Assembly (NCBI GenBank): GCA_025462755.1
Contig: JAOAPF010000400.1
Span: 1 to 45,137, forward strand
Direction of reading: 5' to 3'
Length of the DNA: 45,137 nucleotides
From: Edaphobacter sp.
GTDB taxonomy: Bacteria; Acidobacteriota; Terriglobia; Terriglobales; Acidobacteriaceae
Shown here: positions 16,760-26,044 of the stretch, in pieces
Numbering within the stretch: the first letter of the stretch is position 1
How the letters are laid out: each line of letters begins with the position of its first letter
Notes under the pieces: model-generated
Told to the model about the DNA's origin: nothing
The model's input: only the letters and a program-made list of their open reading frames with translations
The model's database searches: none
Made by a program: the position numbers and the translations under genes

Positions 16760-17835
16760 GGCAGGTGGTTTGACATGGCATCCACTCCGGCTCGCGTCTC
16801 CGACATCTCTATGGCCGGTAAAAATCTTTGCATCGCCAACTCCACCGTCAGCGGTACCAGCGCCAAAGCGAACGGCAGAAAGATCCGAACCTCTTTTATC
16901 CTTCCGACAGTGGCCCACATCCCCAGAAAGATCACCGCGGCAATAAACATTCCGATCTCCGCAGAGCCCGCCAAATACCGTCGCCGCGCCAGCATAACGG
17001 TCGTCCATCCCAATGGCACCATAAAGAGGAAAAATGGGATGTACCCCGGCAGTGATTTCAAATTGAAAAACAGTTGAAATACCTGCGTATGGCCATAGTT
17101 TGCTTGAGGGTACACCCTCTTCATCAGATCGTACTGGATGCCCAAAACCAGCAGCATAGCCACCAGGCTGGTCCCGGCTTGCACCCCGCGTGGCAACGCG
17201 AACCCATGCCCCACACGTGTCATGCACGCCAGCAGAATCCCCAAATGCAGCGCAAACCCCACATCGGAGCGGATATATCCCTGGACCACAACAAGAAGCA
17301 GTAGTCCAACCACCGTCCCAACCATCCCAATCGCACCCCGCTGCTCAGCGCCGGGAGACTTTCCACCAAGCAGCAGCAGCGCCAGCGAAAGAACCGCAGC
17401 GCTCGGCAGCGTCTCGGGGCGTTGATACCAAAGCAGCCAGGCAAGGTAAAACTGCACCAGCACAACGAAACTGGCCGCACCAAACCACTGTGCCACGACG
17501 CCGGGCCTCCGGTACACCGCCGAACGCTGCAGCACAAGAAACAGCGCAAAGACCGCAATCATGCCCGAGATCACATCCAGCAGCGCCAGGCTATGCCGCA
17601 TGCCCAGATGCAGGTGGCGAGCCAGAAAATAAGCCGTATGGATGACCCCAATGCGGTACTGATTTGGTGCGCTCCCGGTCCCTGAAACGACGTCCATCCA
17701 TATCTTCGGTTGTCGATAGAACTCTTGGCTGTACGCCCAATAGTCCAGATATCCAGCCGAAAGAACGATCACGCTCAACAGAGCACTCACAACTCGCTTC
17801 GGGCTCTGCATTGTCGTATTTCGTCTTATTTCCAT
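16750..17835 (-). CDS. Polytopic membrane protein of unknown function
   Basis: About 361 residues with 8-10 hydrophobic segments, many aromatic residues and few charged loops. An early luminal-type loop (YSQEFYRQPKIWMDVVSG) follows the first helix, and a late one holds QANYGHTQVFQLFFN. The overall look is GT-C glycosyltransferase-like or a polysaccharide-region membrane protein, but no diagnostic acidic motif is clear, so no function is assigned. Start choice is uncertain: ATGs at 17901, 17835 and 17811 are all in frame and none has a strong ribosome site. It is the only minus-strand gene inside the glycan region. Confidence 0.6.
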   Translation of the reverse strand: MEIRRNTTMQSPKRVVSALLSVIVLSAGYLDYWAYSQEFYRQPKIWMDVVSGTGSAPNQYRIGVIHTAYFLARHLHLGMRHSLALLDVISGMIAVFALFLVLQRSAVYRRPGVVAQWFGAASFVVLVQFYLAWLLWYQRPETLPSAAVLSLALLLLGGKSPGAEQRGAIGMVGTVVGLLLLVVVQGYIRSDVGFALHLGILLACMTRVGHGFALPRGVQAGTSLVAMLLVLGIQYDLMKRVYPQANYGHTQVFQLFFNLKSLPGYIPFFLFMVPLGWTTVMLARRRYLAGSAEIGMFIAAVIFLGMWATVGRIKEVRIFLPFALALVPLTVELAMQRFLPAIEMSETRAGVDAMSNHLPYS

Positions 17836-17977
17836 TGGGTTGAGAGGAAAGAATAGCATCCGGCCTATGCCCTCGGACCATCTCACCGGACGGTGTGTCA
17901 CCGCCTATCGCCCCCGCCGTAACACTTCTGTAATACTCTGAACTCGTGCCGAAAACCTGTGTTAAATACTAGGCCCC

Positions 17978-19654
17978 ATGAACCAGCCGAACTCCATCCC
18001 GCCCCGTATCCGCAAACTCGCCGAGGCCGGTCTCCTCCTCGTCGCAGCCCTCTTCCTCGCCCTTCACGCTGTCCATCTCAGCGCAGACTTCCCCAACCAC
18101 TCCCCCTGGATGGATTGGGCCAAGTACACCGACGAAGGTTGGTACGGCGATGGAGCCATCCGCCACTTCCAGCGCGGCCACTGGCACCTCCCCGGAGACT
18201 TCAACCCCGCAGCCGCCCTTCCCGTCTGGCCCCTCCTCGAAGCCGCCCTCTTCCGCTTCACCGGAGTCAACCTCACTGCCGCCCGCGCCCTTACCGTCGC
18301 CATCTTCGGCTGTATTCTCGTCGCATCCTACCTCCTGGTCCGGCGCTGGCAGCTTCTCTCGTCCGGCAAAAAAACCGAAACCTCCCTCGCCCCCGCCATC
18401 GCCGTGCTTCTTCTCGCCGTCAGCCCCTTCTGTTATGCCTTTACCCGCATGGCCATCCTCGAGCCGCTTCTGATCCTCTTCACTCTGCTCGCCCTCCTCG
18501 CCGCCAGCTACACCCCGTCGCCGGAGCAGGGAACCGCCATCCGCCTGCGAATCCGCATGCTGCTCACTACCCCCGCTGTCGCCCTCGGTCTGCTCGTCCC
18601 TCTCATGGTCCTGACCAAGACCACCGCCATCTTTCTCCTGCCAGCGATCCTCTGGCTACTGTGGGCACGCGCCGGATATCGCCTTCGCCTCTTCCTTCGC
18701 CTCAGCCTTCCCCCCGCCGTTCTCGCCACCGTCATCTGGCTTAGCTACTATCTCTTCGTCGTCCGCCCGCACTTCCTCCCCGATTTCCACTACCTCTTCG
18801 AAGCGAACAGCTACAGCGGCCTGACCCCATCCAATGTCCTCACGGTCCTCGCCGACACCATCGCCGACGGTCTCTGGATCGGCAAGATCCTCTACCCACT
18901 CTCCCTCTTGGCCGCGATCTCGGTCTTCCTCCTTCGTCCCCGCCTCCTGCGCAACCCTCTCATCCCGTCCCTGCTCCTCTGGGCTGGCGGCTACGCAGCG
19001 TTCCTCGCCTATCACAACAACCTCCAGCCCCGGTACTATCTGGTCGTCGCCGTCCCGCTCACCCTGCTAGTGCCCGCTGTCTTTTCCAGTCTCTGGAACT
19101 CAAGCTCTCAAAGCCACAGCGCCACCGAAACCTGGCTGCATCGCCTCGCCATCGCCACCATCGCTGCGGTGCTAGCCGTGCTCACTATCACCGACGCCCG
19201 CCAGACCCTCCACTACGTCCGCACCCCCGACTACACCTTCACCGCCGCTGCCGCCCAGATCCACCGCATCGTCTCCTCCGACCCCACCCACAACCCGCTC
19301 ATCCTCTCCATCAGCGGCTCCCAGCTCTCGCTCATGACTGGACTCCCTTCCATCTGCGACGACTTCGGCACCATGGATCTCCCCGTCCGCATCAAGGCCT
19401 ACCGACCCGGCTGGTACGTCACCTGGAATCAGGTCGACGATGACAAGATGGACGCCCTCACCCCCCTGTACCATCTCCAGCGCGTCGCCGCCTTCCCCGC
19501 GATGGACGATCCCGAGCGAAACCTTCTCATCCTCTATCGCCTCGACCCGCCCACTCCCGACGAGCCCCCACGCCGCCGTCACAAACCAACCATCCCCCGC
19601 CTGCTCCAAACCAGCTTCGGCCAGCAGCCCAGCCCCAGCCGGCTCATCCACTAA
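17978..19654 (+). CDS. GT39/ArnT-like membrane glycosyltransferase
   Basis: A 558-residue protein with an N-terminal membrane helix followed by a periplasmic loop carrying the acidic pair DE (near residues 52-53, in YTDEGWYGDGA), then FNPAAALPVWPLLEAALF, about 11 further helices, and a soluble C-terminal domain of about 150 residues. This is the layout of GT-C enzymes that use lipid-linked sugars to modify lipids, glycans or proteins at the outer face of the inner membrane. The second conserved feature is the helix-loop RARTVAIFG-like segment (residues 95-105). Donor and acceptor are unknown. The ribosome site is weak. Confidence 0.75.
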   Translation: MNQPNSIPPRIRKLAEAGLLLVAALFLALHAVHLSADFPNHSPWMDWAKYTDEGWYGDGAIRHFQRGHWHLPGDFNPAAALPVWPLLEAALFRFTGVNLTAARALTVAIFGCILVASYLLVRRWQLLSSGKKTETSLAPAIAVLLLAVSPFCYAFTRMAILEPLLILFTLLALLAASYTPSPEQGTAIRLRIRMLLTTPAVALGLLVPLMVLTKTTAIFLLPAILWLLWARAGYRLRLFLRLSLPPAVLATVIWLSYYLFVVRPHFLPDFHYLFEANSYSGLTPSNVLTVLADTIADGLWIGKILYPLSLLAAISVFLLRPRLLRNPLIPSLLLWAGGYAAFLAYHNNLQPRYYLVVAVPLTLLVPAVFSSLWNSSSQSHSATETWLHRLAIATIAAVLAVLTITDARQTLHYVRTPDYTFTAAAAQIHRIVSSDPTHNPLILSISGSQLSLMTGLPSICDDFGTMDLPVRIKAYRPGWYVTWNQVDDDKMDALTPLYHLQRVAAFPAMDDPERNLLILYRLDPPTPDEPPRRRHKPTIPRLLQTSFGQQPSPSRLIH

Positions 19655-19784
19655 AACTTTTCCGCGACGAGAACCCTCAGCAGGCCAGTAACTTCCCAGC
19701 TTCGTTTCGGTACTCACTCGAATGAGCCATAGGTAATAGGCCGCTGGTTACGTTACATTTACATCAGCGACAGTGCTGAGCAAT

Positions 19785-20963
19785 ATGGACAAATTTCAGC
19801 AGTCCCCCCGGCGCCGCTTTCGCGAGCTCGACTCGCTGCGAGGCCTCGCGGCCATTACCGTCGTCTTCCACCATTTCTCCCGTATCTGCCCGCCACAAAT
19901 TGTCCACGCTCTTGATCGCACCCCTCTGCGTCTCCTCGTCGCCGGACATCAGGCCGTCATTCTTTTCTTCGTGCTCAGCGGCTTTGTCCTCACTCTGCCC
20001 TACAAAAAAGATGACCGCCTCAACTACACCCCCTTCCTGTTGAAAAGAGTCTGCCGAATCTACCTCCCGTATCTCGGCGCATTGGCCTTCGCGATCCTCT
20101 GCGACCTCCAGTTCTCCGGTCATGGCACCGCCGACAACTATTGGACCAATTGGACCTGGTCGGGCCCTGTCACCGCCCGCCTTGTTGTTCAACACATCTT
20201 GTTCCTCGGCAACTACGACTGGTCTCAGTTCAACACCGCGTTCTGGTCCCTCGTCTACGAGATGCGGATCTCCCTCATCTTCCCCTTCATCGCTCTTGCC
20301 GTCCTGCGCCTCCGGTCCCGCTGGATCATTCTCTATGCCGTCGTCCTCTCCCTCTCTTTCTTCCCTATTGCAATGTTCTTTTCAAGCGCCCTTCCTCTCA
20401 GCAACCGCACCGCGTTCAACACGACGCTCACCCTGCACTACGCAGCCTTCTTCCTGATCGGGTCGCTGCTGGCAAAGCACCTCGACGGGATTAACCGCCG
20501 CTACGCTCAACTCAGTTCTCTTCAGCTAGCCGCCATCGCTCTGGTCTCCCTGGCTCTCTACGCCTTCGCCGATGCCAGCAGCATCATCCAGCGCTTCTCC
20601 ATTCCCGCTGATCTCTACGACTGGGGCGCGGCCGCCGGTGCAGCCATGCTCATCATCTTTGCCATGAACAGCCGGCCCTTCCACAGTTTTCTAACCACGC
20701 CGGCGATCCACCACCTCGGTCAGATCTCTTACAGCCTCTACCTCATTCACGGAACCATCCTCTTCGTTCTTATCCACACCCTTCTGGGTCACGTTCAAAT
20801 GAGCCGTTTGTTGCCGATCTATCTCTTCGGCACGCTTCTCGTCAGCGAGATCTTCTATCGCCTCGTCGAGCGGCCCGCCATGCTGCTCGGTCGCCGCCTC
20901 ACCACTCCCCAAACGGCACCTCCGCACACCGAGTCGTCCCTCATCGCCACCCCGCCAGCCTGA
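19785..20963 (+). CDS. Acyltransferase 3 family membrane protein
   Basis: A 392-residue acyltransferase-3 protein: RELDSLRGLAAITVVFHHF with the conserved His pair, FFVLSGFVLTLPY, LLKRVCRIYLPYLGAL, and NTAFWSLVYEMRISLIFPF, where the family motif usually reads WSL..E. It ends in YRLVERPAML. It probably acylates a cell-surface sugar in the inner membrane. A GTG at 19773 extends the frame by 4 codons; the ATG at 19785 was chosen. It sits between two GT-C-like genes, which suggests a shared glycan pathway, though each gene is separated by more than 100 bases. Confidence 0.86.
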   Translation: MDKFQQSPRRRFRELDSLRGLAAITVVFHHFSRICPPQIVHALDRTPLRLLVAGHQAVILFFVLSGFVLTLPYKKDDRLNYTPFLLKRVCRIYLPYLGALAFAILCDLQFSGHGTADNYWTNWTWSGPVTARLVVQHILFLGNYDWSQFNTAFWSLVYEMRISLIFPFIALAVLRLRSRWIILYAVVLSLSFFPIAMFFSSALPLSNRTAFNTTLTLHYAAFFLIGSLLAKHLDGINRRYAQLSSLQLAAIALVSLALYAFADASSIIQRFSIPADLYDWGAAAGAAMLIIFAMNSRPFHSFLTTPAIHHLGQISYSLYLIHGTILFVLIHTLLGHVQMSRLLPIYLFGTLLVSEIFYRLVERPAMLLGRRLTTPQTAPPHTESSLIATPPA

Positions 20964-21199
20964 ACTGCTCCTCCACTGGAACTCTCCACAACGTAACCAA
21001 GCCCCGCTTCGTGCGAAGAGCAGCCGGATCACCAAGCCCTCTGACTCAAAAGAATCGGCACACCAGCCGTTCCCACCGCGGCGCATCTCAACTCTCGCTC
21101 GCCCCGCATAGCCGCAAACAGAGGCCGCCCAAAAAGGATGTAAGACCCTTTCAGCCGTAGTGTAATCTGAGCAGAACAATCTCCCAGCCACGGCCCTTC
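20964..21199. other. Intergenic region upstream of small ORF
   Basis: No gene, tRNA or clear promoter was found in this part of the 378-base gap before the gene at 21,342. A minus-strand frame crossing it is a shadow without a ribosome site. Confidence 0.4.
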
Positions 21200-21340
21200 A
21201 TGACCGCGACCAAAAAGAACCCAACCCTGAAGCCTATTCTCAACAGAGCCAATGCAGCTCTCTGCTTTTCTTGTGCCCTGAATCCTCGCGCCTTGAACCA
21301 CACCTTCGACGCCATCAGCCCGTCTCCCCACAGGATCTGA
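21200..21340 (+). CDS. Possible 46-residue small ORF
   Basis: ATG to TGA frame encoding a Lys-containing, Cys-bearing peptide (FSCALNPRAL in the middle). Its TGA is one base before the ATG of the next gene (TGACATG), the arrangement expected of translational coupling. There is no recognisable family and no ribosome site. It may be a small coupled protein or chance. Confidence 0.22.
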   Translation: MTATKKNPTLKPILNRANAALCFSCALNPRALNHTFDAISPSPHRI

Positions 21341-21341
21341 C

Positions 21342-23291
21342 ATGACCCCAGCTTCACTGCTGCATTTCTTTGGGGCGCTCCTCTGGTGTGCTCTCGTCTT
21401 TATCTCCATCGCAGGCTATGGCGCCGTTCTTCTCCGCCTCTTCGGCGTGCGCCGTCCCTCCGTCGCACTCGCCGCCACCAGCGGAGTCGGTGTCGTGATC
21501 TTCCTCGGCGGCTGCCTCAATCTCATCCACGCCATCACCAGCCCGATCGTCACGATCTTAATAAACCTTGGCCTCATCGCAGCCGGTCTCCTCCGAATCA
21601 CCATCACCGAACCCGGCGCGCCAGACGAATCCGCCAGTCTCCCTCGACCGTCCTCCCGCACCATCACCCTCCTGCTCCTCCTCCTCGCCGTCCTCTTCCT
21701 CGTCCGCATCGGCGCCAGCGTCCGCGCCGGCCAGTACCAGGCCTCCGACGACTACAACTTCTACCTCGCCGCTCCCGCCAAAATGCTTCAGCTCCACCAC
21801 TACGCCGCAGACCCTTTCAGCGAGCGCCGCATCATGACCAGCATCGGCGGCAGCTACTTCCTCCAGACCCTGGTCCTCACCGCCCTCCCGCTCGCACACG
21901 TCCAGATGGCGGATCGCACCCTCGGCCTCCTCCTCCTCGCCTTCATGGCATACGGCATCGCCAACCAGTTCCACCTCACCCGGACGCAGCGCCTCGTCTT
22001 CGCCCTGCTCGTCATCTTCACCCCGCAACTCCAGTTCAATCTCACCTTCGTCCTTCTGCCCAGCGCTCTGTTTTTCGGCCTCGTCTACCTCGCCGCCAAC
22101 CGCAAGCTCTTCGCCGGCCATCCCATTCTCCTCGCGCTCCTCCTCGGCATCGTCACCGGAGCCGTAGCCACCACCAAATCCACTTACCTCCCCCACGGAG
22201 TCATCTTCGTAGCCTGCATCGCCCTATTCCGCTGGCGAAGACGAGGCTTCTCAGCCGGCGCTCAAACTCTGCTCTTTGCCGCCCTCGGCGCCCTCCTCGT
22301 CATGGCCCCCTGGATGATCGCCCACCACGCCACCTCCGGAACCTTCTTCTACCCCACCCTCGGCCCCGGCTACGAATACACCGCCTACGGCCTCTACCCC
22401 GCGCCCTCCGGAGCCGGGGTCAGCGTCATCGTCCACAAAGTCATCCCCTTCTGCATCCCCCTCCTCTTTCTTTTCCTCATCGAGTGGGTTTTCGGCGATC
22501 GCGACGAGCAAGGCGAAGCCATCCTCGCTCTCTCTGCCGCGGCATTCTGCGCCGCCCTGCTCGTCGGCATCGCCACCGGCGGAGACTCCGTGCGCCGCTA
22601 CAACTACCCCTGCATGCTCCCCGCGCTGGTTCTTCTCTACGTAGTCTTCAGCCGCCGTGCCAACTCCGCACCTGCAGCCCGCCGCTGGCCCATCCTCCAG
22701 GCCGGCACCGTCATCTTCGTCATGCTCGGAGCCCTCACCATCTGGGGCAATCGGCTCTCCAACGAATTAATGCAGATCCCCTGGGGCCTCAAATCCGCAC
22801 TTCTCGACACCCCCATAGTCCCGCCCAGCGTCCAGGCCGAATACACCGCCGTACAAGGGGCCATCCCCGCCGACGCCGCCGCCCTCGCCACGGTCGACAA
22901 TCCCTTCCTCTTCGACTTCGGCACCCGCTCCATCAGCATCGCCGATTACCCCGGCGCCGCCAGCCTTCCTCCCGGCTGGCCCTCCCGCCAGGACGGCGAA
23001 GCCCTCGCCCGCTACCTCCTCGCCAACCACCTCCGCTACCTCATCTACGATTACGCCTACTTCGCCGCCTTCGACCGCGAAGCCCCCCACGTCATCGCCG
23101 ACGCCTCCCGAACCCAGTGGATCCACAGCGAAGCCAGAATCACCCTCCGCTCTCACCAGCAGTACGCCGAGCTGGCCAAAACCCGCCTTCACCTCTACGA
23201 CGACGGCAACATCTACATCCTCGACCTCGCCACCCCGGCAAATGGCTCAAATCCCGCCCTAAATCCGGTAAACTCCAGCAATAACCCTTGA
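21342..23291 (+). CDS. GT-C-like polytopic membrane glycosyltransferase
   Basis: A 649-residue protein with four N-terminal helices, a short periplasmic loop with SDDYNFYLAA (Asp136-Asp137, the likely GT-C acidic motif), about 10 more helices and a soluble C-terminal domain from about residue 490. Codons are very strongly C-ending. It resembles large bacterial membrane glycosyltransferases or uncharacterised ArnT-like proteins, and the neighbouring GT39-like and acyltransferase genes support a surface-glycan role. The exact reaction is unknown. The start ATG follows AGGATCTGAC and is one base after the small ORF stop. Confidence 0.65.
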   Translation: MTPASLLHFFGALLWCALVFISIAGYGAVLLRLFGVRRPSVALAATSGVGVVIFLGGCLNLIHAITSPIVTILINLGLIAAGLLRITITEPGAPDESASLPRPSSRTITLLLLLLAVLFLVRIGASVRAGQYQASDDYNFYLAAPAKMLQLHHYAADPFSERRIMTSIGGSYFLQTLVLTALPLAHVQMADRTLGLLLLAFMAYGIANQFHLTRTQRLVFALLVIFTPQLQFNLTFVLLPSALFFGLVYLAANRKLFAGHPILLALLLGIVTGAVATTKSTYLPHGVIFVACIALFRWRRRGFSAGAQTLLFAALGALLVMAPWMIAHHATSGTFFYPTLGPGYEYTAYGLYPAPSGAGVSVIVHKVIPFCIPLLFLFLIEWVFGDRDEQGEAILALSAAAFCAALLVGIATGGDSVRRYNYPCMLPALVLLYVVFSRRANSAPAARRWPILQAGTVIFVMLGALTIWGNRLSNELMQIPWGLKSALLDTPIVPPSVQAEYTAVQGAIPADAAALATVDNPFLFDFGTRSISIADYPGAASLPPGWPSRQDGEALARYLLANHLRYLIYDYAYFAAFDREAPHVIADASRTQWIHSEARITLRSHQQYAELAKTRLHLYDDGNIYILDLATPANGSNPALNPVNSSNNP

Positions 23292-23317
23292 CGGGACCCC
23301 AAATAGCTCAGTAGACT
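23288..23317 (+). promoter_or_regulatory. Candidate rplM-rpsI promoter
   Basis: TTGACG (23288-23293), an 18-base spacer and TAGACT (23312-23317) lie at the end of the preceding gene and point to rplM. The resulting 5' leader would be about 360 bases. Confidence 0.42.
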
Positions 23318-23684
23318 TAAATTTCGCGCAGTCTCGCGTCTGTACGTCTGTGTCTCCATTGTTCCCAGGCCAGGCAGTCACCCGAGGCATCCGTGATGGA
23401 TCTGATGGATCCACTGGGGAGCAGTTCCACCGTAGCTGCCCCCTGAAGCACCCATCCCATCGGTTTTGTGCGTAGTCCAGATCTGTTAAACCAGATCGGA
23501 CGATCCAGACCAAAGCGGTCTTTATCCGCGCCTTGTGAAGAGAGAACTCATCTCTTCCTTCGCCACGCCGCTCTGCTCTGGAACATTCGTTCTTTTGCTC
23601 TAAATGCACCACCAACTCGGCACCATTTTCTTCCCGCACCACGCCGAACAAGGAAGACGGCAGAATCAGGGAGTAAACCAAACG
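23318..23684 (+). other. Long leader upstream of rplM
   Basis: There is no supported gene in this 367-base stretch. It holds a small hairpin AGACC/GGTCT (near 23507-23521) and a local duplication of GATGGATC near 23395-23410. A longer frame leads into rplM from 23604 but lacks conservation and a ribosome site. It could hold a ribosomal-protein autoregulatory structure; none was recognised. Confidence 0.35.
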
Positions 23685-24188
23685 ATGTCCACCACCATTC
23701 CGAGCGGCAAAGATATCAAGCGCAAGTGGTTCGTACTCGACGCCAGCGGCAAAACGCTGGGCCGTCTCGCCACCCAGGCTGCTTCGATCCTCGCCGGCAA
23801 GCTCAACGTTCTCTACACCCCCTACATCGATATGGGCGATCACGTCATCATCATCAATGCCGAAAAGATCGTGCTGACCGGCCTCAAGTCTGACCAGAAG
23901 CTCTATCGCCGCTACACCGGCTTCCCCGGCGGTCTCCGCGAAGAGTCCTTCATCAAGCTCCTCGCCCGTCGCCCCGAAGCCATCGTCGAGCAGGCCGTCA
24001 AGGGCATGCTTCCCAAAAACAAGCTTGGCCGCCAGATGGCCACCAAGCTCAAGGTGTACAAAGGCGCACAGCATCCGCACCTCGCCCAGCAGCCCGTTGC
24101 CATGGACTTCCATGCCTCCAACGCGCCCAAGGTGCTCACCTCCAAAGTGATGGTGCCAACTCATCCGGCCCCCGCACTCGAAGGCTAG
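23685..24188 (+). CDS. rplM: 50S ribosomal protein L13
   Basis: L13 is an early-assembling large-subunit protein that binds 23S rRNA. The 167-residue product has [45 protein letters not shown] and [12 protein letters not shown], all L13 landmarks, then [15 protein letters not shown]. It is about 20 residues longer than the E. coli protein because of a C-terminal tail (from about residue 143). ATG at 23685 follows GGGAG; an upstream in-frame ATG at 23604 was rejected. It forms the conserved rplM-rpsI pair, here with a 117-base gap containing repeats. Confidence 0.97.
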   Translation: MSTTIPSGKDIKRKWFVLDASGKTLGRLATQAASILAGKLNVLYTPYIDMGDHVIIINAEKIVLTGLKSDQKLYRRYTGFPGGLREESFIKLLARRPEAIVEQAVKGMLPKNKLGRQMATKLKVYKGAQHPHLAQQPVAMDFHASNAPKVLTSKVMVPTHPAPALEG

Positions 24189-24225
24189 TTATCCGTCTTG
24201 TTGAAGGCTAGTAATCGGTTTTGTT
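24180..24225 (+). repeat. 23-bp tandem duplication at the rplM stop
   Basis: Two adjacent 23-base units (24180-24202 and 24203-24225), each starting GAAGGCTAGT and ending TTTTGTT or CTTGTT, differ at about 3 positions. The first contains the last two rplM codons and the TAG stop. Confidence 0.7.
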
Positions 24226-24228
24226 AAG

Positions 24229-24281
24229 GGCACGGCTTCAGCCGTGCCGTACAGGACTAAAAGTTTTGGGGCTTTAGCCCC
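24229..24281. repeat. REP-like double hairpin, copy 1 (rplM-rpsI gap)
   Basis: GGCACGGC-TTCA-GCCGTGCC (24229-24248), a 19-base spacer, then GGGGCTTTAGCCCC (24268-24281). The second hairpin is identical to that of copy 2 at 24774 and the spacing is the same. It matches the style of REP/BIME elements. Confidence 0.75.
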
Positions 24282-24305
24282 TGAGGTCAAAGTTCAAGGA
24301 GCACC

Positions 24306-24701
24306 ATGGCAGATCTGATTCAATACTACGGAACCGGCCGTCGCAAAAGCTCGATCGCACGCGTCTTCCTGCGTCCGGGCAGCGGCAAATTCACCGTCAA
24401 CGGCAAGGAATCCGACGTCTACTTCGTCACCGCCCAGCAGCGCGCAGCGGCGAAGCGTTCCCTCGGCATCGCCGGCATCGAAGAGACCTTCGACGTCATC
24501 ACCACCGTCAAGGGTGGCGGCGTTATGGGACAGGCCGACGCCGTCAAACTCGGCATCGCCCGCGCCCTCATGGTTTTCAACCCCGAGCTCCGCAAGGCGC
24601 TCAAGGCAGAAGGACTCGTTACCCGCGACTCGCGTGGTAAAGAGCGCAAGAAGTACGGCCAGAAGGGCGCTCGCGCACGCTTCCAGTTCTCGAAGCGATA
24701 A
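24306..24701 (+). CDS. rpsI: 30S ribosomal protein S9
   Basis: S9 sits in the small-subunit head, with its C-terminal tail reaching the P-site tRNA. The 131-residue protein has [40 protein letters not shown] and the basic tail [17 protein letters not shown] ending in the invariant KR. AAGGAG lies 6 bases before the ATG. It pairs with rplM; a REP-like double hairpin stands on each side. Confidence 0.97.
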   Translation: MADLIQYYGTGRRKSSIARVFLRPGSGKFTVNGKESDVYFVTAQQRAAAKRSLGIAGIEETFDVITTVKGGGVMGQADAVKLGIARALMVFNPELRKALKAEGLVTRDSRGKERKKYGQKGARARFQFSKR

Positions 24702-24773
24702 AGGAAGCCTTTCAGCAAAGTTTTTTGCTGTCGCTTGTCGATTCTGGAGTTCGGTTTTGCTCTTTGGATTAAG

Positions 24774-24826
24774 CAGGGGGCTTCAGCCCCCTGACTTAGT
24801 CCAAATCGAAGTGGGGCTTTAGCCCC
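24774..24826. repeat. REP-like double hairpin, copy 2 (rpsI-rpsB gap)
   Basis: CAGGGGGC-TTCA-GCCCCCTG (24774-24793), a 19-base spacer, then GGGGCTTTAGCCCC (24813-24826). It has the same loop, second hairpin and spacing as copy 1 with a different first stem. It may also act as a terminator or mRNA stabiliser between rpsI and rpsB. Confidence 0.75.
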
Positions 24827-24872
24827 GGGCCTCTCGCATTTAGTGGCGGTAACGATTCGTCACTCGCATCAC

Positions 24873-24932
24873 CCTCCGAAGCTTTTACATCGGAGGTCAG
24901 GAGTCAAATCTCCCGCGCCTGTCTCGTCAGGC
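24873..24932 (+). promoter_or_regulatory. Two hairpins in the rpsB leader
   Basis: CCTCCGA (24873-24879) pairs with TCGGAGG (24890-24896), and GCCTG (24917-24921) with CAGGC (24928-24932). Both lie in the 160 bases before rpsB. They could form an S2 autoregulatory structure, known in other bacteria, but no match to a named family was seen. Confidence 0.35.
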
Positions 24933-24990
24933 AAAAGGATCAATCCAGGCACCGATGCTCACACTCGGCCGCCTCAACCAAGGAGCTACA

Positions 24991-25926
<936 letters not shown>

Positions 25927-25951
25927 GGCCGTCACGAACACTAACCCAGTG

Positions 25952-25994
25952 GAGCGTGGCAGCCCGCGAAAGCGAATTCGGCGCCACGCTCTTT
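25952..25994 (+). terminator. Hairpin with T run between rpsB and tsf
   Basis: GAGCGTGGC (25952-25960) pairs perfectly with GCCACGCTC (25983-25991), followed by TTTCT. It is placed to act as a partial terminator or to stabilise the rpsB end. Confidence 0.5.
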
Positions 25995-26044
25995 CTGCGT
26001 CAACGACCCATTAACACTCACACCGCATCATCTAGAGAAGGATT

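Noticed and set aside
15677..17227. 516-residue minus-strand frame
   Set aside because: It is antisense to the FtsX-type permease. The Asp/Gly/Val-rich composition is the typical mirror of C-ending codons.
21386..23284. 632-residue Arg/Pro/His-rich plus-strand frame
   Set aside because: It is an out-of-frame shadow of the GT-C gene at 21,342. It lacks a ribosome site and is extremely biased in composition.
23300..23365. tRNA-like start AAATAGCTCAGTAGA
   Set aside because: Only the D-arm-like TAGCTCAGTAG is present. No acceptor pairing, anticodon stem or GGTTCGAAT T-arm follows, so this is not a tRNA.
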